Part shown: positions 14,781 to 21,471 of the stretch, one piece after another | Numbering within the stretch: the stretch's first letter is position 1 | Layout of the letters: every line of letters begins with the position of its first letter | Assembly: GCA_002362735.1 (NCBI GenBank) | Contig: DEUU01000394.1 | Coordinates: 1-21,471, forward strand | DNA from: Dehalococcoidia bacterium UBA3254 | Lineage (GTDB): Bacteria; Chloroflexota; Dehalococcoidia; Dehalococcoidales; UBA3254 | Reading direction: 5' to 3' | DNA: 21,471 nt | Translations under genes and position numbers: made by a program | The notes under the pieces: generated by a model | Seen by the model: the letters and a program-made list of their open reading frames with translations, nothing else | The model's database searches: none | What the model was told of the DNA's origin: nothing

Positions 14781-15908
14781 ATGAAAGAAATTGAACAACC
14801 CAAGGCTACTTCTCAGATACCGCTTCATCTTCCAAATATAGGCCCGGGAGCTCCAGAGCTATATCAAAGGCGTTGGTTTTGCGTGGGGCTTTATCCTTCA
14901 GGTAAGACTTTCAAGCAGGATGCCGAATCCCCAATGCCTTTTCTGGAGATTATCAGTCGCTCCGTGGTAGCCTGGGTGGACTACATTACGGATGATCCTG
15001 TCAGGGACATACCCGTAGTTGCCGCTCAGATGGGATTCAGCGAAATGCTGATATCTTCGATTTCAGGAGATACACCGTTAAATTATCAGGATTTTGATAT
15101 GGAAATGTGGATGAGACTGCCCTCGATCCAGATTCGAGGTGTAGACGTTAAGGCCTATCCTCTCTTCTTGCTGATACGTAAAAACTTTGTTTTCACTATT
15201 CACGTTAGCCTGGTTGATAAAAGATTTATTAGATTAAGGAGATATTCTGACACTATTTTAAGAAAAATCCCGCTGGATGGTGCCCCTGAAGATAAGCTAA
15301 CAATTCTGGTGAGTCGCATTATCGATGCAAACGACGATAGTAATTTCAGGCATCTAAGGGTAATTGAGGAACGCGGAGATGATTTGAATCAGGATCTCAT
15401 GAATACTGAAACTAACAGGTCTTTACTGGCCCCAAAAATCTATGAAATGAAGCATGCTTTAATAACTTATATGAATGCACTCTGGGAAAGTGTAGATGTG
15501 CTTCATGCACTCCGTTATGGAGATGCTGAACTCATTACGAATGATGAAAAACTGTTGAATATGTTGAGTGTAATGACGGATGAGGTTAAAAGTCAAATTG
15601 GTCTTGCGGAGCATATGTCCGAAGTTCTGGCTTCTGGATTGGAAGTGATGCAGACCATTTATAATAATCAGCTCCAGATATTAAATAACCGTTTTTCAAT
15701 GGTGATAACTTATCTCACGGTAATCGGCACCGCGGTATTGGTTCCGAACACCCTTGCGACCATATTCGGTAATTCGGCTTTCGATATGGGTCCCGAGGAC
15801 ATATGGTGGTATGTTACTCTGCTGGTAGTTTCGACATTTATCTCTACCTACTTAATGTGGTGGTGGATGAGAAGAAGAGGATTTTGGCCCAAGAAACCCG
15901 AGTGCTAG
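14781..15908 (+). CDS. CorA-like divalent cation transporter lacking the GMN motif
   Basis: 375 residues, ATG with GAGG 8-9 bases upstream. The long N-terminal cytoplasmic part ends in an extended helix (QTIYNNQLQILNNRFSMVITYLTVIGTAVLVP), then the first membrane segment, a short loop and a second segment (IWWYVTLLVVSTFISTYLMWWW) before a basic tail: the 2-TM-GxN layout of CorA. The signature loop, normally YGMN after the first helix, reads IFGNS (Gly330-Asn331-Ser332), so the Asn of GMN appears shifted or Met is absent. Family role: pentameric Mg/Co/Ni or Zn channel. With an altered filter the ion preference cannot be assigned. Transcribed from its own promoter overlapping the preceding stop. 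Confidence 0.85.
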   Translation: MKEIEQPKATSQIPLHLPNIGPGAPELYQRRWFCVGLYPSGKTFKQDAESPMPFLEIISRSVVAWVDYITDDPVRDIPVVAAQMGFSEMLISSISGDTPLNYQDFDMEMWMRLPSIQIRGVDVKAYPLFLLIRKNFVFTIHVSLVDKRFIRLRRYSDTILRKIPLDGAPEDKLTILVSRIIDANDDSNFRHLRVIEERGDDLNQDLMNTETNRSLLAPKIYEMKHALITYMNALWESVDVLHALRYGDAELITNDEKLLNMLSVMTDEVKSQIGLAEHMSEVLASGLEVMQTIYNNQLQILNNRFSMVITYLTVIGTAVLVPNTLATIFGNSAFDMGPEDIWWYVTLLVVSTFISTYLMWWWMRRRGFWPKKPEC

Positions 15909-16057
15909 CAGAAATAGGTTACCCGGTTAATCTGCATAACGACGGCTTCTCTCTTTTCTATCTGGGTCAGTCCTGTTCTATTTCCTAATCTGGAGAGCAG
16001 TTCAATCGACTGATCACATGTCCGTCGGTCTGTTAGATATGGAACCCATTCCTGCCT
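15905..16057 (-). other. Possible remnant coding stretch in the CorA-FmdB intergenic region
   Basis: The 277 bases between the two convergent genes (15909-16185) hold no ORF with a credible start. A 50-codon minus-strand frame without an upstream ATG reads protein-like (YLTDRRTCDQSIELL, then TQIEKREAVVMQIN) and ends in a TAG overlapping the CorA-like stop. Neighbouring frames also have short open stretches. It may be the decayed 3' end of a gene formerly downstream of the FmdB-like gene, or chance. Confidence 0.2.
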
Positions 16058-16185
16058 CTATGGACATAACTATGATGTGCCAGATCTGGGCAATTGGGAG
16101 CTATAAAATATTCCAGTTTCGAAACCAGGATAAGCGCGAGTAGTTCTCATCCCTTCATCTGATATCACACAAATCGATTCCTTAA

Positions 16186-16419
16186 TTAATGACTGCAGCT
16201 GCTACAATTACCCGAACTGCAGGACGCGCAGGAGCCGCCTCCTCCAAGTTGCTGCGTGGAACCATATGAATCAGCAGTTTTTGAATAGCATACAGAGATA
16301 ATCCGCTCGGCTTTATTCTGACAGCGAGGACAATCAGCGCCTTCATTAGCTTTGCTAAAAGGGCGCATTTTCTCAAATTTATTTTTACAGCTACAGCATA
16401 CGTATTCGTATATGGGCAT
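16186..16419 (-). CDS. FmdB-family zinc-ribbon protein
   Basis: 77 residues beginning MPIYEYVC, the FmdB/CxxC_CxxC_SSSS hallmark. CCSC and CPRC form the zinc ribbon, and a Gly/Cys/Ser-rich tail ends SCASCSSGNCSSCSH, as in many members. ATG at 16417-16419 is preferred (GAGAGGTG immediately upstream); an in-frame GTG at 16425 would overlap that site. Founding members were linked to formamidase/amidase gene regulation, but the function is unproven in general. It diverges from the acetone-carboxylase-like operon, so a shared control region is possible. Confidence 0.9.
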   Translation of the reverse strand: MPIYEYVCCSCKNKFEKMRPFSKANEGADCPRCQNKAERIISVCYSKTADSYGSTQQLGGGGSCASCSSGNCSSCSH

Positions 16420-16437
16420 ATTCACCTCTCTATGCTC

Positions 16438-16467
16438 AGTTTAATTGGTTTTTACTAGTTTAGTCAA
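16438..16467 (-). promoter_or_regulatory. Weak promoter candidate for the FmdB-like gene
   Basis: On the minus strand, TTGACT (16467-16462), 18 bp, TAAACT (16443-16438). The transcription start would fall around 16430, barely upstream of the ribosome site, so the leader would be very short. Confidence 0.35.
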
Positions 16468-16481
16468 CGTTAATAGTTCTA

Positions 16482-16510
16482 TTGACATCAGGTTAAGCGA
16501 GTGCTATATT
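16482..16510 (+). promoter_or_regulatory. Sigma70-type promoter for the carboxylase operon
   Basis: TTGACA at 16482-16487, 17-bp spacer, TATATT at 16505-16510. The predicted start near 16517 coincides with the first arm of the palindrome at 16518-16546. A second perfect -10 (TATAAT, 16557-16562) lacks a recognisable -35 and could mark an activator-dependent start. Confidence 0.65.
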
Positions 16511-16517
16511 TTATCAA

Positions 16518-16546
16518 CATAGTACATAGACAATCTAGGTACTATG
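16518..16546. promoter_or_regulatory. Palindromic operator candidate upstream of the carboxylase operon
   Basis: CATAGTAC (16518-16525) and its exact complement GTACTATG (16539-16546) are separated by 13 bp, giving 21-bp centre-to-centre spacing, two helical turns. It covers the predicted transcription start. The heptamer CTAGGTA also occurs twice directly (16535-16541 and 16552-16558), the second copy abutting TATAAT. This is the architecture expected for a dimeric repressor or activator; no regulator gene adjoins the operon in the window. Confidence 0.5.
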
Positions 16547-16641
16547 ACATCCTAGGTATAATATAAGAAATAGCTGCGTTCGATCTCCTGAATTGGAAAA
16601 GACGGATATAATACATAACTCTTTATTTTAGGGATATTACC

Positions 16642-18816
16642 ATGTTAATAACAGGGGGGAAAATGGGCGAATCAAGAAAAGTTGTTTTGCTGGGGAGCGA
16701 TGCTGGCGGTACGATGACGGATATGATCCTGGTAGACAACGCTGGCGATTTCGTAGTAGGAAAAGCCTCCACGACTCATAATGATGAATCTATCGGTTTT
16801 GTTAATTCTGTTACGGATGCCTTTGAACGCTGGAATATCGACCGGAATAAGGATGCGAAAAACGTTTTTCCCGAGTTAATGGCAGCCGTCTATTCAGGTA
16901 CCACGATGCTAAATACTCTCTTAACTCGCACCGGTAAAAAAGTTGGAGTCATCATTACCAAAGGATTCGAGGATTCTCTTATACATGAACGCGGGGGAGG
17001 GGTGCATGCCGGGTATGGTTTTCAGGACAAGATGCATAAGGTAGCTCACATTCATAACGAACCCTTTGTGCCCAAAAAGCTGATCCGAGGAGTTACCGAA
17101 CGAATCAGCATGTTCGGCGAGCAGGTGATCCCGATATACGAACAGGAAGTCCAGCAGGCTGTGTCGGATCTTTTAGACCGGGATGTTGAAGGTATTGCCA
17201 TTATGTTTCTGTTTTCATATCTCAATCCGATACATGAGTTGACAGCCGCCGGTATCGCCAGGGGAATCATTAAGGCGAGGGGTAAGGAGACCCCATTATA
17301 TCTGTCTTGCGAATTAGTTCCAATTACGAGAGAAGGTCCGCGATTGAATGCATTGGTCTTGCAGGCTTATGGAGCTGAACCGGTCAGAAAACATATGCAA
17401 AAAATTGAAAAAGACCTTCAGGAAATGGGTTATAAATATCCGTTACAAATTATGCTCGCGGACGGTGGCATAGCCAATATTAAATATCCTCCATTGTTCA
17501 AGTCCTGTTTCTCCGGGCCTATCGGAGGAATTTTAGGAGGAAGGTATCTCGCCCAGACCCTGGATATCCCCAATCTTGTCTGCACGGACATGGGCGGTAC
17601 CAGTTTTGACGTGGGATTAATTATGGGTGGAGAACCTATCTTGCAGCGTGAAGTTGAGCTTGGAAGAACAGTTTTGAATATCCCGACTCTGGTAATTGAT
17701 TCCATTGGCGCTGGGGCTGGTCAATATCTAAATATCGATCCAGAATCAAAAAGAGTCGATATTGGTCCGGGCAGCGCCGGCTCTGAGCCCGGCCCGGTTT
17801 GCTACAACACTGGAAACGAAATTCCCACAGTATTAGACTGTGTAATTATCCTGGGGCTTCTCAATCCTGATTACTATCTTGGTGGAAAGCTGAAACTCCG
17901 CAAAGATCTGGCCTTCAAAGCCATTAAAGAAAAATGTGCGGATCCTCTTGGCGTAGACCCATTTCAATTTGCCGAGGGAGTTATAAATCTGATTAATAGC
18001 CGGATGCGGGACCACATTCTCACAGTTCTCTCTGTCAGAGGTTACTCTCCCACGGACTATGCTTTAATCGGTTACGGCGGTGCCGGTCCGATGTTCCTCT
18101 CCGGATACACCGCAGGCATACCTTTTAAAGGTGTTTTCACTGTTCCCTGGGCGGCGGCTTTCTCAGCTTTCGGCTGCACGGCGGCGGACTATATCCATCG
18201 CTATCAGAAATCAACTCTGGTGGCTATACCACCTCAATCTGATCCTATGTATAAAGGTTATATGGCAATGGTTATCAGCATGGGATGGGACCAGCTTGAA
18301 CAAACAGCAATTAAGGAAATGGAACAAGAAGGATTTAAGAAAGAAGAAATTGCCTTCAGACAGGTTGCTTATATCAGATACACTCAGCAGTTGGAAGACG
18401 TGGAGGTCTTTTCTCCTTTGGCGAGACTGCAAACTCCGCAAGATCTGGACCAGTTGATGGCGGCTTTTGAAGAAATCTACGCAAAGAAATATGCTCATGC
18501 TGCGAAGTTTCCCGAAGTGGGTTACCAAATATTTGAGCTCGGATTGATCGCGATGGTTCCCAAACTAAAACCGGTTCTAAGGCGTTCTCCGCATCAAGGT
18601 AAAACACCCGATCCAGGATCTTTAAAAGGGGAACGACCAATTTATGTTAGTGGTGGTTGGAAGACTGCAAAAATATACGAGATGGACTTGTTGAAAAATG
18701 GGAATGAAATTGAAGGACCGGCCATCATTGAAGCTCCGGCGACAACGATGCCGGTGCCTGAAGGCCAAAAAGTGGTTGTAGATGAATACAAGAGACTTTG
18801 GCTGAAGGAGGCCTGA
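16642..18816 (+). CDS. acxA: Acetone carboxylase-like beta subunit (hydantoinase A / HyuA family)
   Basis: 724 residues, near the ~717 of Xanthobacter AcxA. The N-terminal SDAGGTMTD (Asp20-Asp27) is the ATP-binding DxGGTxTD of the HyuA/ASKHA fold; GGTSFDVG (from 318) and GPGSAGSEPGPVCY (from 375) are the remaining nucleotide-domain signatures. In this family ATP is used to phosphorylate the ketone/enolate and bicarbonate. The start at 16642 has AGGG 8 bases upstream; an ATG at 16663 follows GGGGGG too closely. First gene of a three-gene operon; the alpha gene begins 4 bases after its stop. The gamma partner makes carboxylase much likelier than 5-oxoprolinase or hydantoinase. The real substrate may be acetone, another ketone or an aromatic ketone, so the symbol means family membership, not proven activity. 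Expected cytoplasmic. Confidence 0.85.
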   Translation: MLITGGKMGESRKVVLLGSDAGGTMTDMILVDNAGDFVVGKASTTHNDESIGFVNSVTDAFERWNIDRNKDAKNVFPELMAAVYSGTTMLNTLLTRTGKKVGVIITKGFEDSLIHERGGGVHAGYGFQDKMHKVAHIHNEPFVPKKLIRGVTERISMFGEQVIPIYEQEVQQAVSDLLDRDVEGIAIMFLFSYLNPIHELTAAGIARGIIKARGKETPLYLSCELVPITREGPRLNALVLQAYGAEPVRKHMQKIEKDLQEMGYKYPLQIMLADGGIANIKYPPLFKSCFSGPIGGILGGRYLAQTLDIPNLVCTDMGGTSFDVGLIMGGEPILQREVELGRTVLNIPTLVIDSIGAGAGQYLNIDPESKRVDIGPGSAGSEPGPVCYNTGNEIPTVLDCVIILGLLNPDYYLGGKLKLRKDLAFKAIKEKCADPLGVDPFQFAEGVINLINSRMRDHILTVLSVRGYSPTDYALIGYGGAGPMFLSGYTAGIPFKGVFTVPWAAAFSAFGCTAADYIHRYQKSTLVAIPPQSDPMYKGYMAMVISMGWDQLEQTAIKEMEQEGFKKEEIAFRQVAYIRYTQQLEDVEVFSPLARLQTPQDLDQLMAAFEEIYAKKYAHAAKFPEVGYQIFELGLIAMVPKLKPVLRRSPHQGKTPDPGSLKGERPIYVSGGWKTAKIYEMDLLKNGNEIEGPAIIEAPATTMPVPEGQKVVVDEYKRLWLKEA

Positions 18817-18820
18817 GAAC

Positions 18821-21052
18821 ATGGTTCAAATGCTTAACAAGGAAGGTATCGGTTGGGGAAGCAAGACCCTGTCTGAACTCCTGATAGAAAATAAAAAGCT
18901 ATATGAGAGCAGCGGTTACTATTACGGATTGAAGGATTTGCCGCTTTCCGTTTCAGACCCGATGAAAATGGAACTGCTGCATTTAAGATTGCTTTCTGCG
19001 GCTATCGCGGGAAGAGAGACCACCCGCATGGTGAGTGCTTCTCCTCAAGTCAGAGAGGTGGCTGAACTGGCGGTAGCCCTCTATACACCTGAAGGTGATT
19101 GTATTCTCCAATCTACCGGTATTATTATTCATATTCCGCTGATGGGAAGAGTCATTCAGTGGATGATCGACCAGAATTATGAATCTGAAGGTATCAAAGA
19201 TGGCGATTGCTATACCTCAAACGATTGTGCCATTGCTGGCATGCACTCAGCCGATATTTATGATATTCAGCCCATTTTTCATGCGGATAAACTGATCGGC
19301 TGGGTGGGATGCGTTATTATGGAGGCTGAGATCGGTGCTCTGTCACCGGGGTGCATGCCTTGCGGTGCCACCGAGCGGTTTGTCGACGGAATAAAGTTTA
19401 CGGCTGAAAAAAGCGCCGTAAACGACGTACATCTTAAGAGCTTTGAACGCCGTGTGCGTTATGGATTAAGAAATCCGGACCTGTTTATGCTGGACAGAAA
19501 AGGAGCACTGGCAGCGGATGTAAAAGTCAGGATGGAAATCTCCAGGTTAATAGCTGATTTTGGTATCGATTATTATATGCAGGCTATCCGGGAATTGATT
19601 GAGATGGAAAGACGTACTCAGATAGAGAGGGTCAAGCGGCGTACCGTTCCGGGAAAGTTCCATTCCCCTTCCACTATTGAAATCAATATGACCCGGACGA
19701 TTGCTCCAACTCACCATGCTATCGACAGGATTACTCTGGTTCCCTGGGATTTCCATATCAAGCCGGACGGGAGCTATTTCTTTGATTTTGATGGCGCTGG
19801 AGATTGGGGTTGGCATGTCCATAACAGCACGCCTTCCTCCCTCGAAGGAGCAGTATGTATGGTCCTGACTCAAACCATCTCTTATACCGGAAAATCAAAT
19901 CACGGAACTTTCCTGACGGTGGGTATGAATACACCTTACGATACATTCGTTAACCCGGCGTCTAAAAACATCTCTACCTGTAACTTATTCGCCTGGCCGG
20001 AAAATGGTGGACCGAAGGTTATGAGCCAGCAATCTCACGCTTTTTTCTGCCGTGGGTTTCTTGAAGAGGTCCGTTCGGGGAATACCATGTGTGGCGGTGG
20101 AGCAGGAACCCTGGCCGGAAAAGACCATTTCGGTAAAGATTATAGTTTTCTCTCTACTGAACCTGCAGGAGCAATGGGAGGCGGTGCTTTCGCCATCCGC
20201 GATGGTGTTATTGCAGATGCCGTCTTCATGCCGGATACGGATATGGGAAACGTCGAAATCTGGGAGCTCATGCTGCCTATGCTCTGGTTAGGCCGAAAGA
20301 TCGTCCCGGATTCATGCGGTTGGGGAAAATACCGCAGCGGTTTTTCCATGCTATCTACTTTCCTGATATATAAGACTCCCCAATTAGCGATCGAAAACGG
20401 TCCCGCAAACCAAAACGATAAGATCTATCCTTATCTTGGGATGTTCGGAGGTTATCCCGGCCCGAGCAGCTATTCTAAACTGGTATTGAATACCAACATG
20501 AAGAAGTTAATCCAGGAGAAGAGACCGCTTCCTCACGGGCGGGACAGACCGGACGATTGCGATCTTAGCAGTGTCACCGGCAAATCCATCTTCGAGTCCA
20601 GCGGCAATAGTTTCTACCGGGATACGGCCAAAGACGGGGACCTCTGGCGATGTTTCTATGCCGGTTCCGCGGCCGGTTTTGGCGATCCTATAAAACGAGA
20701 TCCGGCACTGATTAAAAAAGACCTTGATAACAACCTTCTCTCAATAGATTTTTGCCGGCGCATCTTTTGCGTTGAAGCTTCTTTTGACCCGGCAACAGAA
20801 GAGTGGACAATCAATCAATCCCGGACGGCGGAATTAAGGGCTCAACGCCGTCAGGAAAGAAAAAATAAAGGTGTTAGCACTCAAGAATGGTGGAATAAGC
20901 GGCGCCAGGACTTGATTGAGAACCGATTGCCGGTCATGATGAGAAAGATGTATAACGAATCCTTGACTAAAGGTAAAAGATGGTCTCTGGAATACAGAGA
21001 CTTCTGGGGTCTCGAAAAAGAATTTAGCTTTAAGGAGAATCCTGATGGCTGA
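18821..21052 (+). CDS. acxB: Acetone carboxylase-like alpha subunit (hydantoinase B / HyuB family)
   Basis: 743 residues (Xanthobacter AcxB ~776 by memory). ATG with AGGAGG 9 bases upstream, start 4 bases beyond the beta stop: translational coupling is likely. Motifs resemble acetone carboxylase alpha: RETTRM..ASP, ALYTPEGDCI, STGIIIH, WMI, the ND...MHSAD block with His142 and Asp145 at the position of the HPCD metal-binding motif in AcxB, PIFHADKLIGWVG, SPGCMPCG, RFVDGIKF and a Gly-rich GGGAGTLAG later on. In characterised enzymes this subunit carries the Mn site where the activated ketone is carboxylated. It forms an alpha2-beta2-gamma2 complex with the neighbours. Overlaps the gamma start by 8 bp. 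The divergence in several blocks leaves room for a substrate other than acetone. Confidence 0.85.
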   Translation: MVQMLNKEGIGWGSKTLSELLIENKKLYESSGYYYGLKDLPLSVSDPMKMELLHLRLLSAAIAGRETTRMVSASPQVREVAELAVALYTPEGDCILQSTGIIIHIPLMGRVIQWMIDQNYESEGIKDGDCYTSNDCAIAGMHSADIYDIQPIFHADKLIGWVGCVIMEAEIGALSPGCMPCGATERFVDGIKFTAEKSAVNDVHLKSFERRVRYGLRNPDLFMLDRKGALAADVKVRMEISRLIADFGIDYYMQAIRELIEMERRTQIERVKRRTVPGKFHSPSTIEINMTRTIAPTHHAIDRITLVPWDFHIKPDGSYFFDFDGAGDWGWHVHNSTPSSLEGAVCMVLTQTISYTGKSNHGTFLTVGMNTPYDTFVNPASKNISTCNLFAWPENGGPKVMSQQSHAFFCRGFLEEVRSGNTMCGGGAGTLAGKDHFGKDYSFLSTEPAGAMGGGAFAIRDGVIADAVFMPDTDMGNVEIWELMLPMLWLGRKIVPDSCGWGKYRSGFSMLSTFLIYKTPQLAIENGPANQNDKIYPYLGMFGGYPGPSSYSKLVLNTNMKKLIQEKRPLPHGRDRPDDCDLSSVTGKSIFESSGNSFYRDTAKDGDLWRCFYAGSAAGFGDPIKRDPALIKKDLDNNLLSIDFCRRIFCVEASFDPATEEWTINQSRTAELRAQRRQERKNKGVSTQEWWNKRRQDLIENRLPVMMRKMYNESLTKGKRWSLEYRDFWGLEKEFSFKENPDG

Positions 21053-21471
21053 AATATCTTATCCTAAAGAGATAATCAAAGATCTTATCGAAGGTAAGCT
21101 TCCCTGGGATCGAACCAAACAAATCGTCAGCGACTACAAAGATAATGACCGATTTGATAAGTATGTTGAGATCCTTCAGGAGAAGGTTACCTGGAAAGAG
21201 AAAATCCTTTTGCCATTAACCGATGAACTGTATATTGTGCAAAAGGGCAACGAAATGATCGTAAAATGTACCTGCGGACATGAATATGGAGACTACCGAA
21301 TTAACTGGAAGTTGAATGCTTTGATTCATGTAAGAGAGTCTCCCGAGGAGATAAAAGAAATTTATCCTTATCCGGGATCTCCGGACCCTGAATATTGCGA
21401 AATCAGAGAATACTATTGTCCGGAATGTGGTACTCAGCTACAGGTGGAGACTGTTCCTTTCGGTTACCCGA
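21045..21471 (+). CDS. acxC: Acetone carboxylase-like gamma subunit (partial, 142 residues visible)
   Basis: ATG at 21045 with AAGGAG 7 bases upstream, overlapping the alpha stop by 8 bp; open to the right edge of the window. The visible part has the AcxC pattern: IKDLIEGKLPW near the start, DRFDKYVEILQE, VQKGNE, KCTCGHEYGDYRINWKLNAL (Cys75, Cys77), IYPYPGSPDP, IREYYCPECGTQL (Cys125, Cys128) and VETVPFGYP. The four cysteines form the zinc-ribbon-like site of the family, whose full length is about 168 residues. Gamma is the subunit that separates acetone/acetophenone-type carboxylases from plain hydantoinases and oxoprolinases, so it fixes the identity of the operon. Confidence 0.88.
   Translation, partial: MAEISYPKEIIKDLIEGKLPWDRTKQIVSDYKDNDRFDKYVEILQEKVTWKEKILLPLTDELYIVQKGNEMIVKCTCGHEYGDYRINWKLNALIHVRESPEEIKEIYPYPGSPDPEYCEIREYYCPECGTQLQVETVPFGYP

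Noticed and set aside
16642..21052. 5-Oxoprolinase or N-methylhydantoinase annotation for the HyuA/HyuB pair
   Set aside because: The AcxC-type zinc-ribbon gamma gene follows with overlap, and alpha shares acetone carboxylase-type motifs.
1..21471. CRISPR arrays, tRNA/rRNA genes, riboswitches, complete insertion sequences
   Set aside because: No regularly spaced direct repeats, no recognisable tRNA/rRNA or riboswitch cores and no transposase frame found by reading both strands; only the MITE-like element was retained.

Overview
The window (about 47% GC by eye) looks like a bacterial chromosome fragment from an anaerobic, metabolically versatile lineage. I favour a Dehalococcoidia-like Chloroflexota. 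The reasons are lipoproteins with Thr/Pro/Ser linkers, an abundance of molybdenum-bisPGD oxidoreductases, a small 'CPKCGG...YEQCLQCGY' zinc-ribbon protein, a TIGR01906/DUF1461 membrane protein and a GlcD/CCG fusion with a Met-rich tail. No rRNA, tRNA or marker gene confirms this, so the assignment is inference.

Layout. (1) Bases 1-4610, minus strand: two paralogous large molybdopterin proteins resembling pyrogallol transhydroxylase large subunits flank a substrate-binding lipoprotein of a branched-chain-amino-acid-type ABC importer. The downstream paralog is cut by the window edge. (2) Bases 4735-5354: a small excisionase-type HTH gene sits beside a ~109 bp element bounded by inverted repeats (MITE-like). 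(3) Bases 5355-9512, minus: a full-length thioester alpha-2-macroglobulin lipoprotein with an intact CGEQ motif, a leader hairpin and tandem terminator-like hairpins. (4) Bases 9616-13214, plus: a sigma70-type promoter, an ArsR-family repressor, then a 1042-residue FAD/4Fe-4S/CCG oxidoreductase. (5) Bases 13132-13707, minus: a small zinc ribbon and a YkgJ-type CxxCxxCC protein, convergent with and overlapping the oxidoreductase. (6) Bases 14021-15908, plus: a DUF1461 membrane protein and a CorA-like transporter without the canonical GMN motif. (7) Bases 16186-16419, minus: an FmdB-type zinc ribbon. (8) Bases 16482-21471, plus: a promoter with a palindromic operator candidate, followed by a three-gene acetone-carboxylase-like operon (beta, alpha, gamma; gamma cut by the window edge).

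How it may fit together. ATP-dependent carboxylation of a ketone (or related carbonyl/enolizable compound) by the AcxABC-like enzyme, uptake through the ABC binding protein, Mo-dependent (hydroxy)arene chemistry by the transhydroxylase-like proteins and 2-hydroxyacid-type oxidation by the GlcD/CCG protein would suit anaerobic degradation of oxygenated organic compounds. The individual enzyme families are well supported; their joint pathway is a hypothesis.
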